Positions 8,167-17,036 of a stretch of DNA of 64,000 nucleotides are shown piece by piece. The stretch is from Novosphingobium beihaiense (GTDB lineage Bacteria; Pseudomonadota; Alphaproteobacteria; Sphingomonadales; Sphingomonadaceae). The notes beneath the pieces are model-generated. The model was not told the origin of the DNA. It was given only the letters and a program-made list of their open reading frames with translations, and ran no database searches. A program made the translations under genes and the position numbers. The DNA is taken from contig NZ_JALHLG010000007.1 in assembly GCF_022832375.1 (NCBI RefSeq), forward strand, positions 124,001 to 188,000, given 5' to 3'. The number at the start of each line of letters is the position of its first letter. Position 1 is the stretch's first letter.

Positions 8167-8811
8167 TCAGTAGTACCATTTCCGGCAGATTTGAATAGCG
8201 GGCCGGTGCTCCGCCTTGGCGATGGCAAGTGCCGCCCGCTTACCAGTGGCCTCGTTGATCACCCCGATCCGTTCGACCAGATGCCAGGGAAACCGCCTTT
8301 CGATCAGGAACTCGGCTTGCTTCTGTTCCTTCGTGGGGCTGCCGGCCCACTGGTTGGTGCGTACCGAACTCCAGTTGATTTCATCCAGCTGGGCAAGGTC
8401 GCAGCGATCCTCGAAATAGTAGGAACCGGCATTGGACAAGGTGAACGCCCAGCGCCGGCACTTCGCGTTTGCCCATGCGACCACAGCATCGAGGTCTGCC
8501 ACCAGGTGGACGATCGGAACCTGGCCGCCTTGGTATGAAAGCTCAGCACTGCGCCTGTGGATCAGGTAGAGCATCACGGAACGCGGGCAGAAATAGAAGG
8601 GCACGCATTCGCCCACGAACAGGTCGGGGTGGCTGGTGAGCGTCAGCTCGTTCATCCGGCGCACCTTGATCTTGTTCATCCCGATCACCGTGCCCGCGGC
8701 GGGCTTCTGCGCCAGCATCGCATCGGAATACAGGAACCCGTCCGCCGTAATCGACGCCAGCTTGTCCACGTGGACGATGTGGTAGATTTTGGGGTTGGCG
8801 AGTGGCGGCAT
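8167..8811 (-). CDS. darT: DarT, DNA ADP-ribosyltransferase toxin
   Basis: DarT uses NAD+ to ADP-ribosylate thymidine in single-stranded DNA, blocking replication; with DarG it forms a toxin-antitoxin system known to abort phage infection. The protein is 214 residues, usual for DarT. Visible signatures are IYHIVHVDKLASI near the N-terminus (NAD-binding start), PFYFCPRSVMLYLIH at about 71-85, and QAEFLIERRFPW, where Glu167 matches the catalytic glutamate position of the family. The start ATG at 8811 lies three bases after the hsdS stop. It precedes darG, the usual order. The gene appears intact, which is consistent with an intact darG next to it. The main uncertainty is the thymidine motif recognised, which cannot be read from the sequence. 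Confidence 0.92.
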   Translation of the reverse strand: MPPLANPKIYHIVHVDKLASITADGFLYSDAMLAQKPAAGTVIGMNKIKVRRMNELTLTSHPDLFVGECVPFYFCPRSVMLYLIHRRSAELSYQGGQVPIVHLVADLDAVVAWANAKCRRWAFTLSNAGSYYFEDRCDLAQLDEINWSSVRTNQWAGSPTKEQKQAEFLIERRFPWHLVERIGVINEATGKRAALAIAKAEHRPAIQICRKWYY

Positions 8812-8814
8812 GGG

Positions 8815-10227
8815 TCAGGCGGCTTCTTCCTCGTCGATGAAGTCTTCGGCATCATCGTCCAGTTCGCCACCGTCGGTCAAATCGTCTGCGATCTCGGCCT
8901 CAGCGACTTCGGGCAGGCTCGCCGCCACGTCGCGCACGTCGAGTTGGCCGGTGACGACATCGGCGATGAGGCGGATGCGAAACTCTTGGATGAACTTGAT
9001 CTCAGATTGCACCTTGCGGATGGCGGCATCGAACTCGGCAGTGTGATCGCGGACATGAGCGCAGATCGCGCTCTGCTCTGCTTCCGGTGGCACGCCAATG
9101 ACCCAGTTCGCGACAAAATCGGGCGAGACACGTTGCTGACCCGCCGATCCTGTCATGGCTTCGGTGCCGCGAAGCCGAAAAGCCGGATCGACGGTGAGCA
9201 GATACGCATAATCTGCCAACAAGCCCGGCATCGGACGGAGAACTATGAACTCGGTCGATCCGTAGCCGATAGCAGTCGGCATGTCGCTAAGGAGCGCGCC
9301 TTTGCCGTTCTCGAAGCAGGGAGTGATTTTCGCGAGTATCACGTCGCCTTGCTGGAACGGTGTGTATCCGGTCGAAACGTCAGCGGTTGGCCTCTGGTTC
9401 GAGTAATCGACTTGCCCTGTAGTGCCGACATTTTCCATCGGCAGGAACGTCACATGAATGTCCGCGCTAGGTGCCGATGTTCGGGGGTTTACTTGGCAAG
9501 CAAACTTGAGCCGCTTCACCTCCCAATGCTCCGGCACGTCTCCTAGCCAATCCACGCCGGAGGGCTTGAGCTTCGCGGCCGGATCGAGGCCGCGCGTGAC
9601 GGCGCGGTGGATAATGGACTGCTTCTGCTCGTTCAGCAGCGCGATCAGCCGTCGTTTGGCACGGATCAGTTTCGCCGTCATCGCGCTATGCCAATCGAGA
9701 AAGCGGACGATCAGCCGTTGTTCGTCGAGCGGGGGCTGAATAAAGGGGATGTTCAAAAAGTCGGGCGGATAAAGGCGGAGCCGCGATGTGGTAATCCCGC
9801 GCGACGACCGCAGATATTCGCCCCGATAGGTCTCGGTGCGCAGCAGGTAATCGAGGTATAGAGGGTCAAACATCGCAGCGCGCTGGCGGTAAACGCCGTA
9901 GGCCGGGCTAACGATGCCGACATGCTTGCTGGTCCCAAGTGCGGCCATCCATGCCCACAGGGTGTTCACCACGATGTCGCCGGGCTGGCAGGTTTTGTGC
10001 CCCTCGTAGCTTTCGGCCATGAACATGGTAACATTCTTCTGGCTGCGCGGCGTCACACCAGTTTTGTGCGAAACCGATAGCAGCTCCTCATCGCCATTCA
10101 CCGAACGCTCATCGACTTCGCGGAAACTCGTCTTGGCGCGGTGCAGTTCCCAATGTCGCGGCAGTGCGGGCAACCAATCGGCTGTTCGCACTGCGACTTC
10201 CGGGTAAGGCTGCAAGCCCTCAATCAT
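8815..10227 (-). CDS. hsdS: Type I restriction-modification specificity subunit
   Basis: HsdS sets the DNA sequence recognised by both the methyltransferase and restriction complexes. Two target-recognition halves are visible. The first runs from WLPALPRHWELHRAKT to PPLDEQRLIVRFLDWH; the second begins with VDWLGDVPEHWEVKRLKFAC and ends near PPEAEQSAICAHVRDHT, and each is followed by a helical spacer (AKRRLIALLNEQKQS; KVQSEIKFIQEFRIRLIADV). An acidic tail (DDDAEDFIDEEEAA) closes the 470-residue protein. Its start overlaps the hsdM stop by four bases (ATGA). The family is recognised with confidence; the target sequence cannot be predicted. Specificity subunits vary between related islands, so this gene is the likeliest part of the operon to be mosaic. 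Confidence 0.93.
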   Translation of the reverse strand: MIEGLQPYPEVAVRTADWLPALPRHWELHRAKTSFREVDERSVNGDEELLSVSHKTGVTPRSQKNVTMFMAESYEGHKTCQPGDIVVNTLWAWMAALGTSKHVGIVSPAYGVYRQRAAMFDPLYLDYLLRTETYRGEYLRSSRGITTSRLRLYPPDFLNIPFIQPPLDEQRLIVRFLDWHSAMTAKLIRAKRRLIALLNEQKQSIIHRAVTRGLDPAAKLKPSGVDWLGDVPEHWEVKRLKFACQVNPRTSAPSADIHVTFLPMENVGTTGQVDYSNQRPTADVSTGYTPFQQGDVILAKITPCFENGKGALLSDMPTAIGYGSTEFIVLRPMPGLLADYAYLLTVDPAFRLRGTEAMTGSAGQQRVSPDFVANWVIGVPPEAEQSAICAHVRDHTAEFDAAIRKVQSEIKFIQEFRIRLIADVVTGQLDVRDVAASLPEVAEAEIADDLTDGGELDDDAEDFIDEEEAA

Positions 10228-12365
10228 GTCCCGGCACCGATGATCTGCGGCAAGAGACCATCGGTCTCCTGCTCCAGTGCCAAAATGTCAGCCCGGATCT
10301 GCTCCAGCGTGCGCAGGGGCTGCGGCTTGTAGAACACGCGCGTGAAGCTGATCTCATAGCCGATCTGGGGCTTTTCGGCGTCGATCCAGGCGTCGGGGGC
10401 ATAGGGCAGCACTTCGCGGGCGACGAACGCCTCGATCCCGCCCGGCTCCAACAGCGGTACGTTCTCCGTGTCGCGCAGGGCTGTGTCCGGTTCGTATTCG
10501 ACGACCACCTGCTTGCCGCCAATCACAGCGGGATAGAGGCCATGTGCGGGGTCGGGGTCGGCCTTGCCCGGCTTGTACACCCGCTTGATGACTTCCGCTG
10601 CGTTGGCATCCCGTTCGCCAAGGCTGCCACGCAACAGCTTCTCCCGCTTTGCTGTCATCTTGACGCCCGCCTTGCTGGCGAGCGGTGCGAGGGCTTCGAG
10701 GAAGGCGTTGAAGTCCATGTGCGGGCCTGCGCCCAGAACGTCTGCCGCATGGTCTGCAAGATTGGCGAGCGGACCTTCCTTTTCCTCAGCGCACGTCGCC
10801 CGGAATGCGCGAAGGCGGTCTTCGGTAAGATCGATCCTGACGCGCAAGGGGCGCTCGACCGTGACCTTCCAGTAGCCGAACTCTTCCTTGTCGAAGATGC
10901 GCGACTGTTCGTTCGGTTCGAACTTCATGAATGTGCGCACGATGCGGTCGATGTCATCCGGCGTCAGTTCGCAGTTCTTCTTGCCCAGGTTCTTGCGGAG
11001 CGGGGAGAACCAGCCGGTCGCGTCGATCAGCTGGACCTTGTCTTTGCGATGTTCGGGCTTGCGGTTGGTCAGGACCCAGACATAAGTGGCGATGCCGGTG
11101 TTGAAGAACATGTTGAGCGGCAAGGCGACGATCGCCTCCAGCCAGTCGTTCTCGATGATCCAGCGCCGGGTGTTGCTCTCGCCACTTCCGGCGTCTCCGG
11201 TGAACAGCGACGATCCGTTGTGGACGCTGGCAATGCGGCTGCCCAGCGCGGTCTTGTGCTTCATCTTGGAGACGAGGTTGGCCAGGAACAGCATCTGGCC
11301 GTCACTGGACCGGGTGAGCAAGCTGTATTCGTCATCGCCGCCATGGCTGATGATGAAGCGCGGGTCCCTGATCCCGCTCTTGCCGCCCATGCGCTCCAGG
11401 TCGCTCTTGTAGCTTTTGCCGTAGGGCGGGTTCGACAGCATGAAGTCGAACTCTTGCGTCGGGAAGGCATCGTTGCTGAGCGTCGACCATTCCGGCCCGC
11501 CCCTGATGTGGTCGGCCTCTTCGCCTTCGCCCTTCAGGATCAGGTCGGCCTTGGCGATGGCGTAAGTCTCGGGGTTGATCTCCTGCCCGAAAAGGTGCGT
11601 GGACACTTTCTTGCCGTGTTCCCGGGCGATGCGTTCCAGCGTTTCCTCGGCGACGGTCAACATTCCGCCCGTTCCGCACGCGCCGTCGTATAGCAGATAG
11701 GTGCCCGATGCGATCTGGTCCGCCACGGGGCGGAAGATCAGCTCCGCCATAAGTTTCACGGCATCGCGCGGCGTCCAGTGTTCGCCGGCTTCCTCGTTGT
11801 TCGCCTCGTTGAACTTGCGAACCAGTGCCTCGAAAATCGTGCCCATGCCGTGGTTGTCGAGCGCGGGCAGCTTGACCGACCCGTCGCCGTGCAGAACGGG
11901 ATTGGGGCCAAGGTTGAGCTGCGGGTCAAGAAACTTCTCGATCAGGCCGCCCAGAACGTCGGCGCGAGACAACTTGGGGATTTGGTTGCGGAACTCGAAG
12001 TTCTCCAGGATCTCCTGCACATTGGGGCTGAACCCATCGAGGTATGCCTCGAAGTCGTCCTTGAGCTGCGCCTGGCTGGCGCGATTGCGAAGGTCTCGCA
12101 GGGTGAATGGTGACGTGTTGTAGAAGGCTTGTCCGGCGGCCTGGCGCAGCGCCGCGTCCTGCTCGATCACCCCGGCAGCATCGAGCTGTTCCTTCATGGC
12201 CCGGACATTGTCCTTGACCGGTTCCAGCACGGTATCGAGCCGCCTCAGGACTGTCATGGGCAGGATCACATCGCGGTATTTGCCCCGGACATAAAGATCG
12301 CGCAGCACATCGTCGGCAATCCCCCAAATGAAGTTCGTAATCCAATCGAGGTTGCCGTTGCTCAT
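10224..12365 (-). CDS. hsdM: Type I restriction-modification DNA methyltransferase subunit
   Basis: HsdM is the N6-adenine methyltransferase of the type I system, using S-adenosylmethionine. The N-terminal helical domain is followed by GEHWTPRDAVKLM, the SAM-binding DGACGTGGML (motif I), FGQEINPETYAIAKADL and the catalytic NPPYG (motif IV). The C-terminal region beyond about residue 480 is longer than in compact HsdM proteins and ends in the R-K-rich stretch that precedes HsdS. I prefer ATG 12365 (MSNGNLDWIT); a TTG at 12374 nearer GGAG is an alternative. The protein is 713 residues. It heads the hsdM-hsdS-darT-darG-hsdR run of overlapping or nearly touching genes, with mrr 95 bases upstream on the same strand. 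Confidence 0.94.
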   Translation of the reverse strand: MSNGNLDWITNFIWGIADDVLRDLYVRGKYRDVILPMTVLRRLDTVLEPVKDNVRAMKEQLDAAGVIEQDAALRQAAGQAFYNTSPFTLRDLRNRASQAQLKDDFEAYLDGFSPNVQEILENFEFRNQIPKLSRADVLGGLIEKFLDPQLNLGPNPVLHGDGSVKLPALDNHGMGTIFEALVRKFNEANNEEAGEHWTPRDAVKLMAELIFRPVADQIASGTYLLYDGACGTGGMLTVAEETLERIAREHGKKVSTHLFGQEINPETYAIAKADLILKGEGEEADHIRGGPEWSTLSNDAFPTQEFDFMLSNPPYGKSYKSDLERMGGKSGIRDPRFIISHGGDDEYSLLTRSSDGQMLFLANLVSKMKHKTALGSRIASVHNGSSLFTGDAGSGESNTRRWIIENDWLEAIVALPLNMFFNTGIATYVWVLTNRKPEHRKDKVQLIDATGWFSPLRKNLGKKNCELTPDDIDRIVRTFMKFEPNEQSRIFDKEEFGYWKVTVERPLRVRIDLTEDRLRAFRATCAEEKEGPLANLADHAADVLGAGPHMDFNAFLEALAPLASKAGVKMTAKREKLLRGSLGERDANAAEVIKRVYKPGKADPDPAHGLYPAVIGGKQVVVEYEPDTALRDTENVPLLEPGGIEAFVAREVLPYAPDAWIDAEKPQIGYEISFTRVFYKPQPLRTLEQIRADILALEQETDGLLPQIIGAGT

Positions 12366-12460
12366 GGCTTGCAAGATGCTCCGTTGGTGCTTCGGCCAGT
12401 TGGCCCTGCTCTGTATCGATAGCCAATAGCCGAGGCTGGGAAAATTGGGAGAGGTACCCG

Positions 12461-13381
12461 TCAGTCCTCGGCGAAGAAATCCTCGTCCACGCGCTTGACG
12501 GTCACGCTGCGGCTGACCCTGACGCCGACGCCATATTCCGTCATCAGGTCTGTCAGCCGTTCGCCGTCGATCAGGATGATGCGCTGCGGGATGTGCCGGA
12601 CGAAGTCAGCAGCCGGTGCGCTGAAACTTGATGTGGTGACAAAGACACCCTTGGTTGCCCCAAGACCGACCAGGCTGCCGACGAAGCCCTGGATCTCGGG
12701 CCGCCCAACGCTGACATGAGCAGCATATCGCTTTGCCTGGACGTAGATGCGGTCCAACCCCAACCGATCCTCGTCGATAACGCCATCCACACCTCCGTCG
12801 CCGCTCTTGCCGAGGTTGCGCGCGGCGCGTTCGTGGCTGCCGCCGTAGCCCATGGCGACGAGCAGATCGACGATCAGCCGTTCGAAAAAGGCGGGGCTTT
12901 GCGCAAGAATGCGGTCCAGCAGCTCGGCCTTGAGTGCCTCGTGTATCGCGGCTTGGGCTGCATCGATCTGTTCTTCCGGGGTTGCGTCTGACGACACTGA
13001 CGCCTTTGCTGGCAGCTCCTCCTCGACAGAGGCGCTGCCCATACCGCCATAAAAGACCCTGAAACTCTCGTAGGACTTGAGAAGTTCAACGTCGATCGAG
13101 GCAGGATCTCGTGCCAGCAGTGCGTGACCTGCCTGGCTGGCGACAAACCGGCCGCGGCTGGGGCTGTCGATCAGGCCGGCCTTGCTCATGTAAAACTTGG
13201 CCCAGTGGATGCGGTTGTGCAGTATGCGCTGGCGCCCGCTCGGTAGCAGCACTTCACGTTCCTCCTCGCTTAGCGCCAGTTCGTCAGCGATCCGGGTTGC
13301 AGCGTCCGGCACGCGCGTTTCGCCCTTCGCGGCCAGCCGCAATACGGGCAGCATCAGCGCCTGATAGTCCGGTATCGACAA
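12461..13381 (-). CDS. mrr: Mrr-like type IV restriction endonuclease
   Basis: Mrr enzymes cut DNA carrying foreign methylation. The N-terminal winged-helix part starts SIPDYQALMLPVLRLAA; the C-terminal nuclease domain shows GGVDGVIDEDRLGLDRIYVQ and then AKRY, giving the D...QxK core of Mrr nucleases, followed by GFVGSLVGLGATKGVFVTTS. I chose the TTG at 13381 because an AAGGGGGA ribosome-binding site precedes it and it gives a 306-residue protein, the usual Mrr length; an open frame extends to a TTG at 13486 without domain content. It lies upstream of hsdM on the same strand and may be the first gene of the defence operon. Co-existence with the HsdM methylase implies tolerance of its modification. 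Confidence 0.88.
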   Translation of the reverse strand: MSIPDYQALMLPVLRLAAKGETRVPDAATRIADELALSEEEREVLLPSGRQRILHNRIHWAKFYMSKAGLIDSPSRGRFVASQAGHALLARDPASIDVELLKSYESFRVFYGGMGSASVEEELPAKASVSSDATPEEQIDAAQAAIHEALKAELLDRILAQSPAFFERLIVDLLVAMGYGGSHERAARNLGKSGDGGVDGVIDEDRLGLDRIYVQAKRYAAHVSVGRPEIQGFVGSLVGLGATKGVFVTTSSFSAPAADFVRHIPQRIILIDGERLTDLMTEYGVGVRVSRSVTVKRVDEDFFAED

Positions 13382-14096
13382 TTCCTGTCCCCCTTCTGAC
13401 AGTTCGCCTGCATCTCCTAGCGCGTGCTGATGCTCATGTCGCGTTGCGGTTTGTCTACGCAAATCAGGGCCCTCGTTCGCGCTCAACGGTTTGATCCTAC
13501 CGCAGAAGGTCGTGAAGGCGCGTGATCCAAAGTCAGGCTAAACCCCGGAATTTTCAAAAATTTCATCTCGGGATTTTCACCCCTAGCGTCGGTGCGGGGG
13601 CATTGCCGGCAATTATAGCGTGGTACCCTTCGTTGGCGGGGGCCGCTTGTGGGGCGCTGTCCGATCCATGAACATGGCCTGCCCTTGCAATTCAATTTCA
13701 GGTGGACAGACGCGCCCTCAGAGGCGTTTGCTCACAGTCGCCACCCTCTCCCCGCTAGTGCAACATCATGTCATGGCATCGTGTGTAGTTGCTGCCCGGG
13801 CATTCCTCGTCGAGGGACTGGTGCCTGCTGGAGGCATCGACAACGCTCGCAGCAAAAGATGGTCTGACCGCCTGCATGCTATAAGGCTTTTTAAGTAACG
13901 CGCGCGCATGCGTGTACATAGACTTGGATGGCGGTGCAAACCATAAATCTCCGCTAAGCCATGATGCACCCTAATTTTCTAAGTATTTTGGCGTTTATCA
14001 TGGATTAACGTCATTTCGTTTCGTGACGACTTGGATGTGTCGGGTTATCTGTCCCTCAGCGCGCTACTCCATGAAATAAAGATAAGGATTTTACAC
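13382..14096. other. Gene-free divergent regulatory region, 715 bases
   Basis: I find no supportable gene here; short open frames at 13620-13900 lack family features. The segment lies between divergent mrr (minus) and the primase-polymerase gene (plus), so both promoters should be here. It is more AT-rich toward 13880-14030 than the cargo genes. A CGTCA (14009-14013) and TGACG (14024-14028) pair forms a small inverted repeat just upstream of the primase gene and could be an operator. Confidence 0.5.
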
Positions 14097-16301
14097 TTGA
14101 AAACTGATATATTTGCACATTACGCCCCCGAGTACTGGCAGGCGCTACTTCCCGTGATGCCCCTGCGTGAGAACTCGAAGCGCCCGTTTCTGACCGAGTG
14201 GCAGAAGTACTGTTCGCAGATGCCCTCCGATGATGAACGTGCGCAGTGGCTGCGCAACTACGCCACCTGCAACATCGGCCTGCCGCTCGGCCCGCAGTCC
14301 GGGCTGTGCATGCTGGACATCGACACAGATGACGAGGCCGTGATCGACACCATTAAGGCCCTTCTGCCTGCCACCCCCTGGGAGCGGCGCGGCAAAAAGG
14401 GCATGGCGTTGGCGTTCCGCTGGGACGGTGAGGCCAACTTCAAGATTAAAGGTACGGCCGGCTCGATGCTCGTGGAGCTGCTCGGGAACGGCAACCAGGT
14501 TGTGGTGCCGCCCTCGATGCACCCCGATACGGGCCAGCCCTACGCTGCGACGTGCAACCTGTGGGAGGTGATGGACCAGATCCCGGCACTGCCCGAGGGG
14601 TTCGAGGCAAAACTGCGCACCGAACTAGCTGCTGCGGGGCTGACCGCGACGACCAACGACGCAACCGGCTCGAAGCAGGCGGCGCGTCTGGGTGTCAAAA
14701 TCAACGTGACAGCGGAGCCGGGGATCGAACGATTTCTGGGTCTCGCTCTACAGTATGCCTGTGACGAAATGGCAGGAGCGACCGAAGGAAGTCGCAACAC
14801 AACGCTTTTCTCGCAGTCGGCCTATATTGCGCGCCACGTTGCGGCGGCTGGTGTGGACTGGACGCCTTTTGCGGACGCGCTGGCTGACGTGGCGATTAAG
14901 AAGGGTCTGACTGAGGCGGAGACACGATCGACGGTGGCAAGCGGTTGGAAAACTGGATCACCAGAGCCGACAGAGTGGATCCCGAAAGCGGCCGAGTACG
15001 TCTATCTGGCCGCACAAGACCGCTTCTATCACCCCCCGTCCGGCGTTCACCTGACGCAAAGTGGGTTTAGCGGTATGCACGGCAAAGTTCACGGTGGTCG
15101 GGACACTTTCGCGTCGTTTGTTCTCGATGGCGGGTTTGTCCGGAAGGTTCAGGACATCACATATGACCCGAGAGGTCCTGCCGGCATTGTGATGCGCGAC
15201 AACAGTGACACATACAACACGTACCGCTCGTCAGAGATTTCGTCAGTCGCTGGCGATCCGAGCCCGTTCCTCAAGTTCATGGAGTTTCTGATCCCGGCCC
15301 AAGTCGAACGTGACCATCTTCTTAAGGTGATTGCGCACACCGTTCGGAACCCTGGCGATCGGGTACGCCACGCAACCATCTTGCGCACCCGTAATCAGGG
15401 AGTGGGCAAGTCGATGCTAACCAGCATCTGGAAGGGCCTCGTTGGAGAAAGCAACTTTCGACAGACATCTTCTCGTGAAATGCAAGGCAACTTTGAGGGA
15501 TGGATCAAGGAAAATACAGTCCTGTATTGCCCTGAATTGAATATCGGAACCGGCTTGTCCACATACAATGAACTTAAGGAACTCATCACCGCTGATGATC
15601 TGGTAGTGAACGAAAAGCACCTCAAGCCACGGCGCTGGAATATTTACTCTACCATGATCTTTACGACGAACCTCGCTGTGCCGATGTTGATCGAAGCCGA
15701 TGATCGTCGCATCTTCATGATCGACAGCCCGGCTCAGCCCCGTCCCGATGGTTATTACCGTGAGTTCGCCTCGTGGTGGCAAGAGAACCTGGGGGTGATC
15801 CGGCACTTCCTCGACAACGTCGATCTGTCCGACTTCAATTCCCATGCCCCGGCCCCGATGACCGATGCCAAGCGCCAGCTGATCCGGCGCAGCGCCAACC
15901 CGCTGGTGCAGGATCTGGCCCACATCATCGCGGAGCGGAAAGGGCTGCTTTGCCGAGACATCGTGACGATTGAGGAGGTTGTGTACGAACTGAACGGTGG
16001 CCGGGTGTCCGAGCGCACTATTGCTAATGCACTGAAGCAGCTGGGCGGGATCTCGCTTGGCCAGCAGCGGACGGCTAAGGGGCGGAAATCGCTGTGGGTG
16101 ATCCGGAACCAAGGGCTGTGGCTGAAGTTTACGTCAGCTGCTCGCGCTCAAGAATTTGAGAACGCGGGAGGAGTGTTCGCAGGCGAATTGCCCGACGCCA
16201 AGGGAATGGATTTTGAGGTGGCTCTCCTGTCCGATCTCGCCGGTGTCGATCTGGAAGCGTTCCACGCCTCTCTTGGCAGTACCACGTTGGTGCTGCTCTA
16301 A
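14097..16301 (+). CDS. Primase-polymerase with SF3-type helicase (satellite replication protein)
   Basis: A fused replication initiator: the N-terminal primase-polymerase (bifunctional DNA primase/polymerase, archaeo-eukaryotic primase fold) makes primers and the C-terminal superfamily 3 ATPase unwinds DNA. Seen: PLRENSKRPFLTEWQKY and GLCMLDIDTDD (metal-binding DxD) near the start, VVPPSMHPDTGQPY (SxH motif), then an ATPase with RTRNQGVGKSMLTSIWKG (Walker A), NTVLYCPELN (Walker B) and TTNLAVPMLIEADDRRIF (sensor region). The arrangement resembles the phage NrS-1 primase-helicase type. I chose TTG 14097 because AAGGA sits eight bases upstream; the frame is open from 14031. It is 734 residues. 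Such proteins let satellites and plasmids replicate independently. A possible origin lies just downstream. Confidence 0.85.
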   Translation: MKTDIFAHYAPEYWQALLPVMPLRENSKRPFLTEWQKYCSQMPSDDERAQWLRNYATCNIGLPLGPQSGLCMLDIDTDDEAVIDTIKALLPATPWERRGKKGMALAFRWDGEANFKIKGTAGSMLVELLGNGNQVVVPPSMHPDTGQPYAATCNLWEVMDQIPALPEGFEAKLRTELAAAGLTATTNDATGSKQAARLGVKINVTAEPGIERFLGLALQYACDEMAGATEGSRNTTLFSQSAYIARHVAAAGVDWTPFADALADVAIKKGLTEAETRSTVASGWKTGSPEPTEWIPKAAEYVYLAAQDRFYHPPSGVHLTQSGFSGMHGKVHGGRDTFASFVLDGGFVRKVQDITYDPRGPAGIVMRDNSDTYNTYRSSEISSVAGDPSPFLKFMEFLIPAQVERDHLLKVIAHTVRNPGDRVRHATILRTRNQGVGKSMLTSIWKGLVGESNFRQTSSREMQGNFEGWIKENTVLYCPELNIGTGLSTYNELKELITADDLVVNEKHLKPRRWNIYSTMIFTTNLAVPMLIEADDRRIFMIDSPAQPRPDGYYREFASWWQENLGVIRHFLDNVDLSDFNSHAPAPMTDAKRQLIRRSANPLVQDLAHIIAERKGLLCRDIVTIEEVVYELNGGRVSERTIANALKQLGGISLGQQRTAKGRKSLWVIRNQGLWLKFTSAARAQEFENAGGVFAGELPDAKGMDFEVALLSDLAGVDLEAFHASLGSTTLVLL

Positions 16302-16311
16302 GGGGTTCGCA

Positions 16312-16433
16312 TTTGTCTGTCTGTCTAGGGTGCCTCAAAGTTTGAAGTGAAATCTCTCCAGCGCAGTATCTGCTTTCTCTTCTTCTCTCTTTTTCTGCCA
16401 TAAATATAAAAACATCCTAGACAGTCAGACAGA
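16312..16433. repeat. 18-base inverted repeats flanking an AT/pyrimidine-rich segment, possible replication origin
   Basis: The arm at 16312-16329 (ending GTCTGTCTGTCTAGG) and the arm at 16416-16433 (CCTAGACAGTCAGACAGA) are inverted copies with 16 of 18 positions matching. Between them lie a pyrimidine run (about 16366-16394) and an AT-rich tract, CCATAAATATAAAAAC. This lies just after the primase-helicase gene, where satellite origins with initiator-binding repeats are often found. The function is inferred. The sequence 16302-16629 carries no gene. Confidence 0.45.
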
Positions 16434-16453
16434 GGGCGGTTGCTGCCGCCCTC
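16432..16453 (+). terminator. Stem-loop downstream of the primase gene
   Basis: GAGGGCGG (16432-16439) and CCGCCCTC (16446-16453) form a perfect eight-base stem with a six-base loop. There is no T-run after it, so it may be a weak terminator or part of the repeat region rather than an intrinsic terminator. Confidence 0.4.
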
Positions 16454-16629
16454 AACACTGTTTCGGAATAATTGCTATTGGTCCTGGCTCTAGAACAGGA
16501 CTTGAAAATAAAGTGGACTCAACCACTTGCGCGGCGACTCGCCGACTCCTAATTCCAAAAACGGCCCGACCAGAGGCGGCAACCTCCAGCCGGGCCTGAC
16601 CATCAACCGTCTTATGAGGAGACGACTCA

Positions 16630-16950
16630 ATGGCTGACCAGCCGACTACCAGTCCGCCCACCATTTGGGCCAGCACCATCGCCAACATCGACGACCTTCA
16701 TCAACAGCTTGATGGCGCAGCGGACAACATCCGGGCGCTGGAAGAGCGCCTGATCGCATCCGAGGAGTACCTCCTCGACCTGCAGGCACCAGACCTTGCG
16801 GGCGTGATCCGCAAGCTTGAACTGCTCTGGGAAGAGCAGTTGCACGGGCAGGACCGGGTTTCGGACCAGAAGGCACTGATCCTCGACGACCTGCGCCGTC
16901 TCGACGACCTGCGCCGTCTCGACGACCTGCGCCGTCTCGCAGCCGCCTGA
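16630..16950 (+). CDS. Hypothetical protein with triplicated DDLRRL motif
   Basis: A 106-residue acidic protein, MADQPTTSPPTIWASTIANI at the start and probably all helical. It has a predicted coiled-coil middle (HQQLDGAADNIRALEERLI) and a C-terminus made of three perfect DDLRRL hexapeptides from an exact 18-base tandem repeat (16885-16938). A GAGGAGACGA sequence about ten bases before the ATG is a good ribosome-binding site. It lies between the primase-helicase and the AlpA-like regulator on the same strand, so it is probably part of the island's replication or control operon. I do not recognise the family. Repeat number may vary between strains. Confidence 0.65.
   Translation: MADQPTTSPPTIWASTIANIDDLHQQLDGAADNIRALEERLIASEEYLLDLQAPDLAGVIRKLELLWEEQLHGQDRVSDQKALILDDLRRLDDLRRLDDLRRLAAA
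16885..16938 (+). repeat. Three perfect 18-base tandem repeats inside a gene
   Basis: GACGACCTGCGCCGTCTC occurs three times without spacers at 16885, 16903 and 16921. It encodes DDLRRL three times at the C-terminus of the 106-residue protein. Perfect identity at DNA level points to recent expansion by slippage. Confidence 0.95.
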
Positions 16951-17036
16951 ACATTCAACATTGCCACCGCTGGAACATCGGCCAGCGCCGCATTGGCGTC
17001 GCTGCGCCTGAACACGACTGTATGAAGGACGCGAAC

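Noticed and set aside
10164..11693. Long open frame (509 codons) on the plus strand
   Set aside because: It is antisense to hsdM, whose methyltransferase motifs are intact; the translated frame has no domain and is an effect of GC-rich codon bias.
13620..13898. Short open frames between mrr and the primase gene considered as genes
   Set aside because: No ribosome-binding site, family motif or consistent composition; the region is better explained as a divergent promoter region.
16885..16938. Tandem repeats considered as a CRISPR array
   Set aside because: The repeats are contiguous, without spacers, 18 bases long and in frame within a gene; no cas genes are visible in the window.
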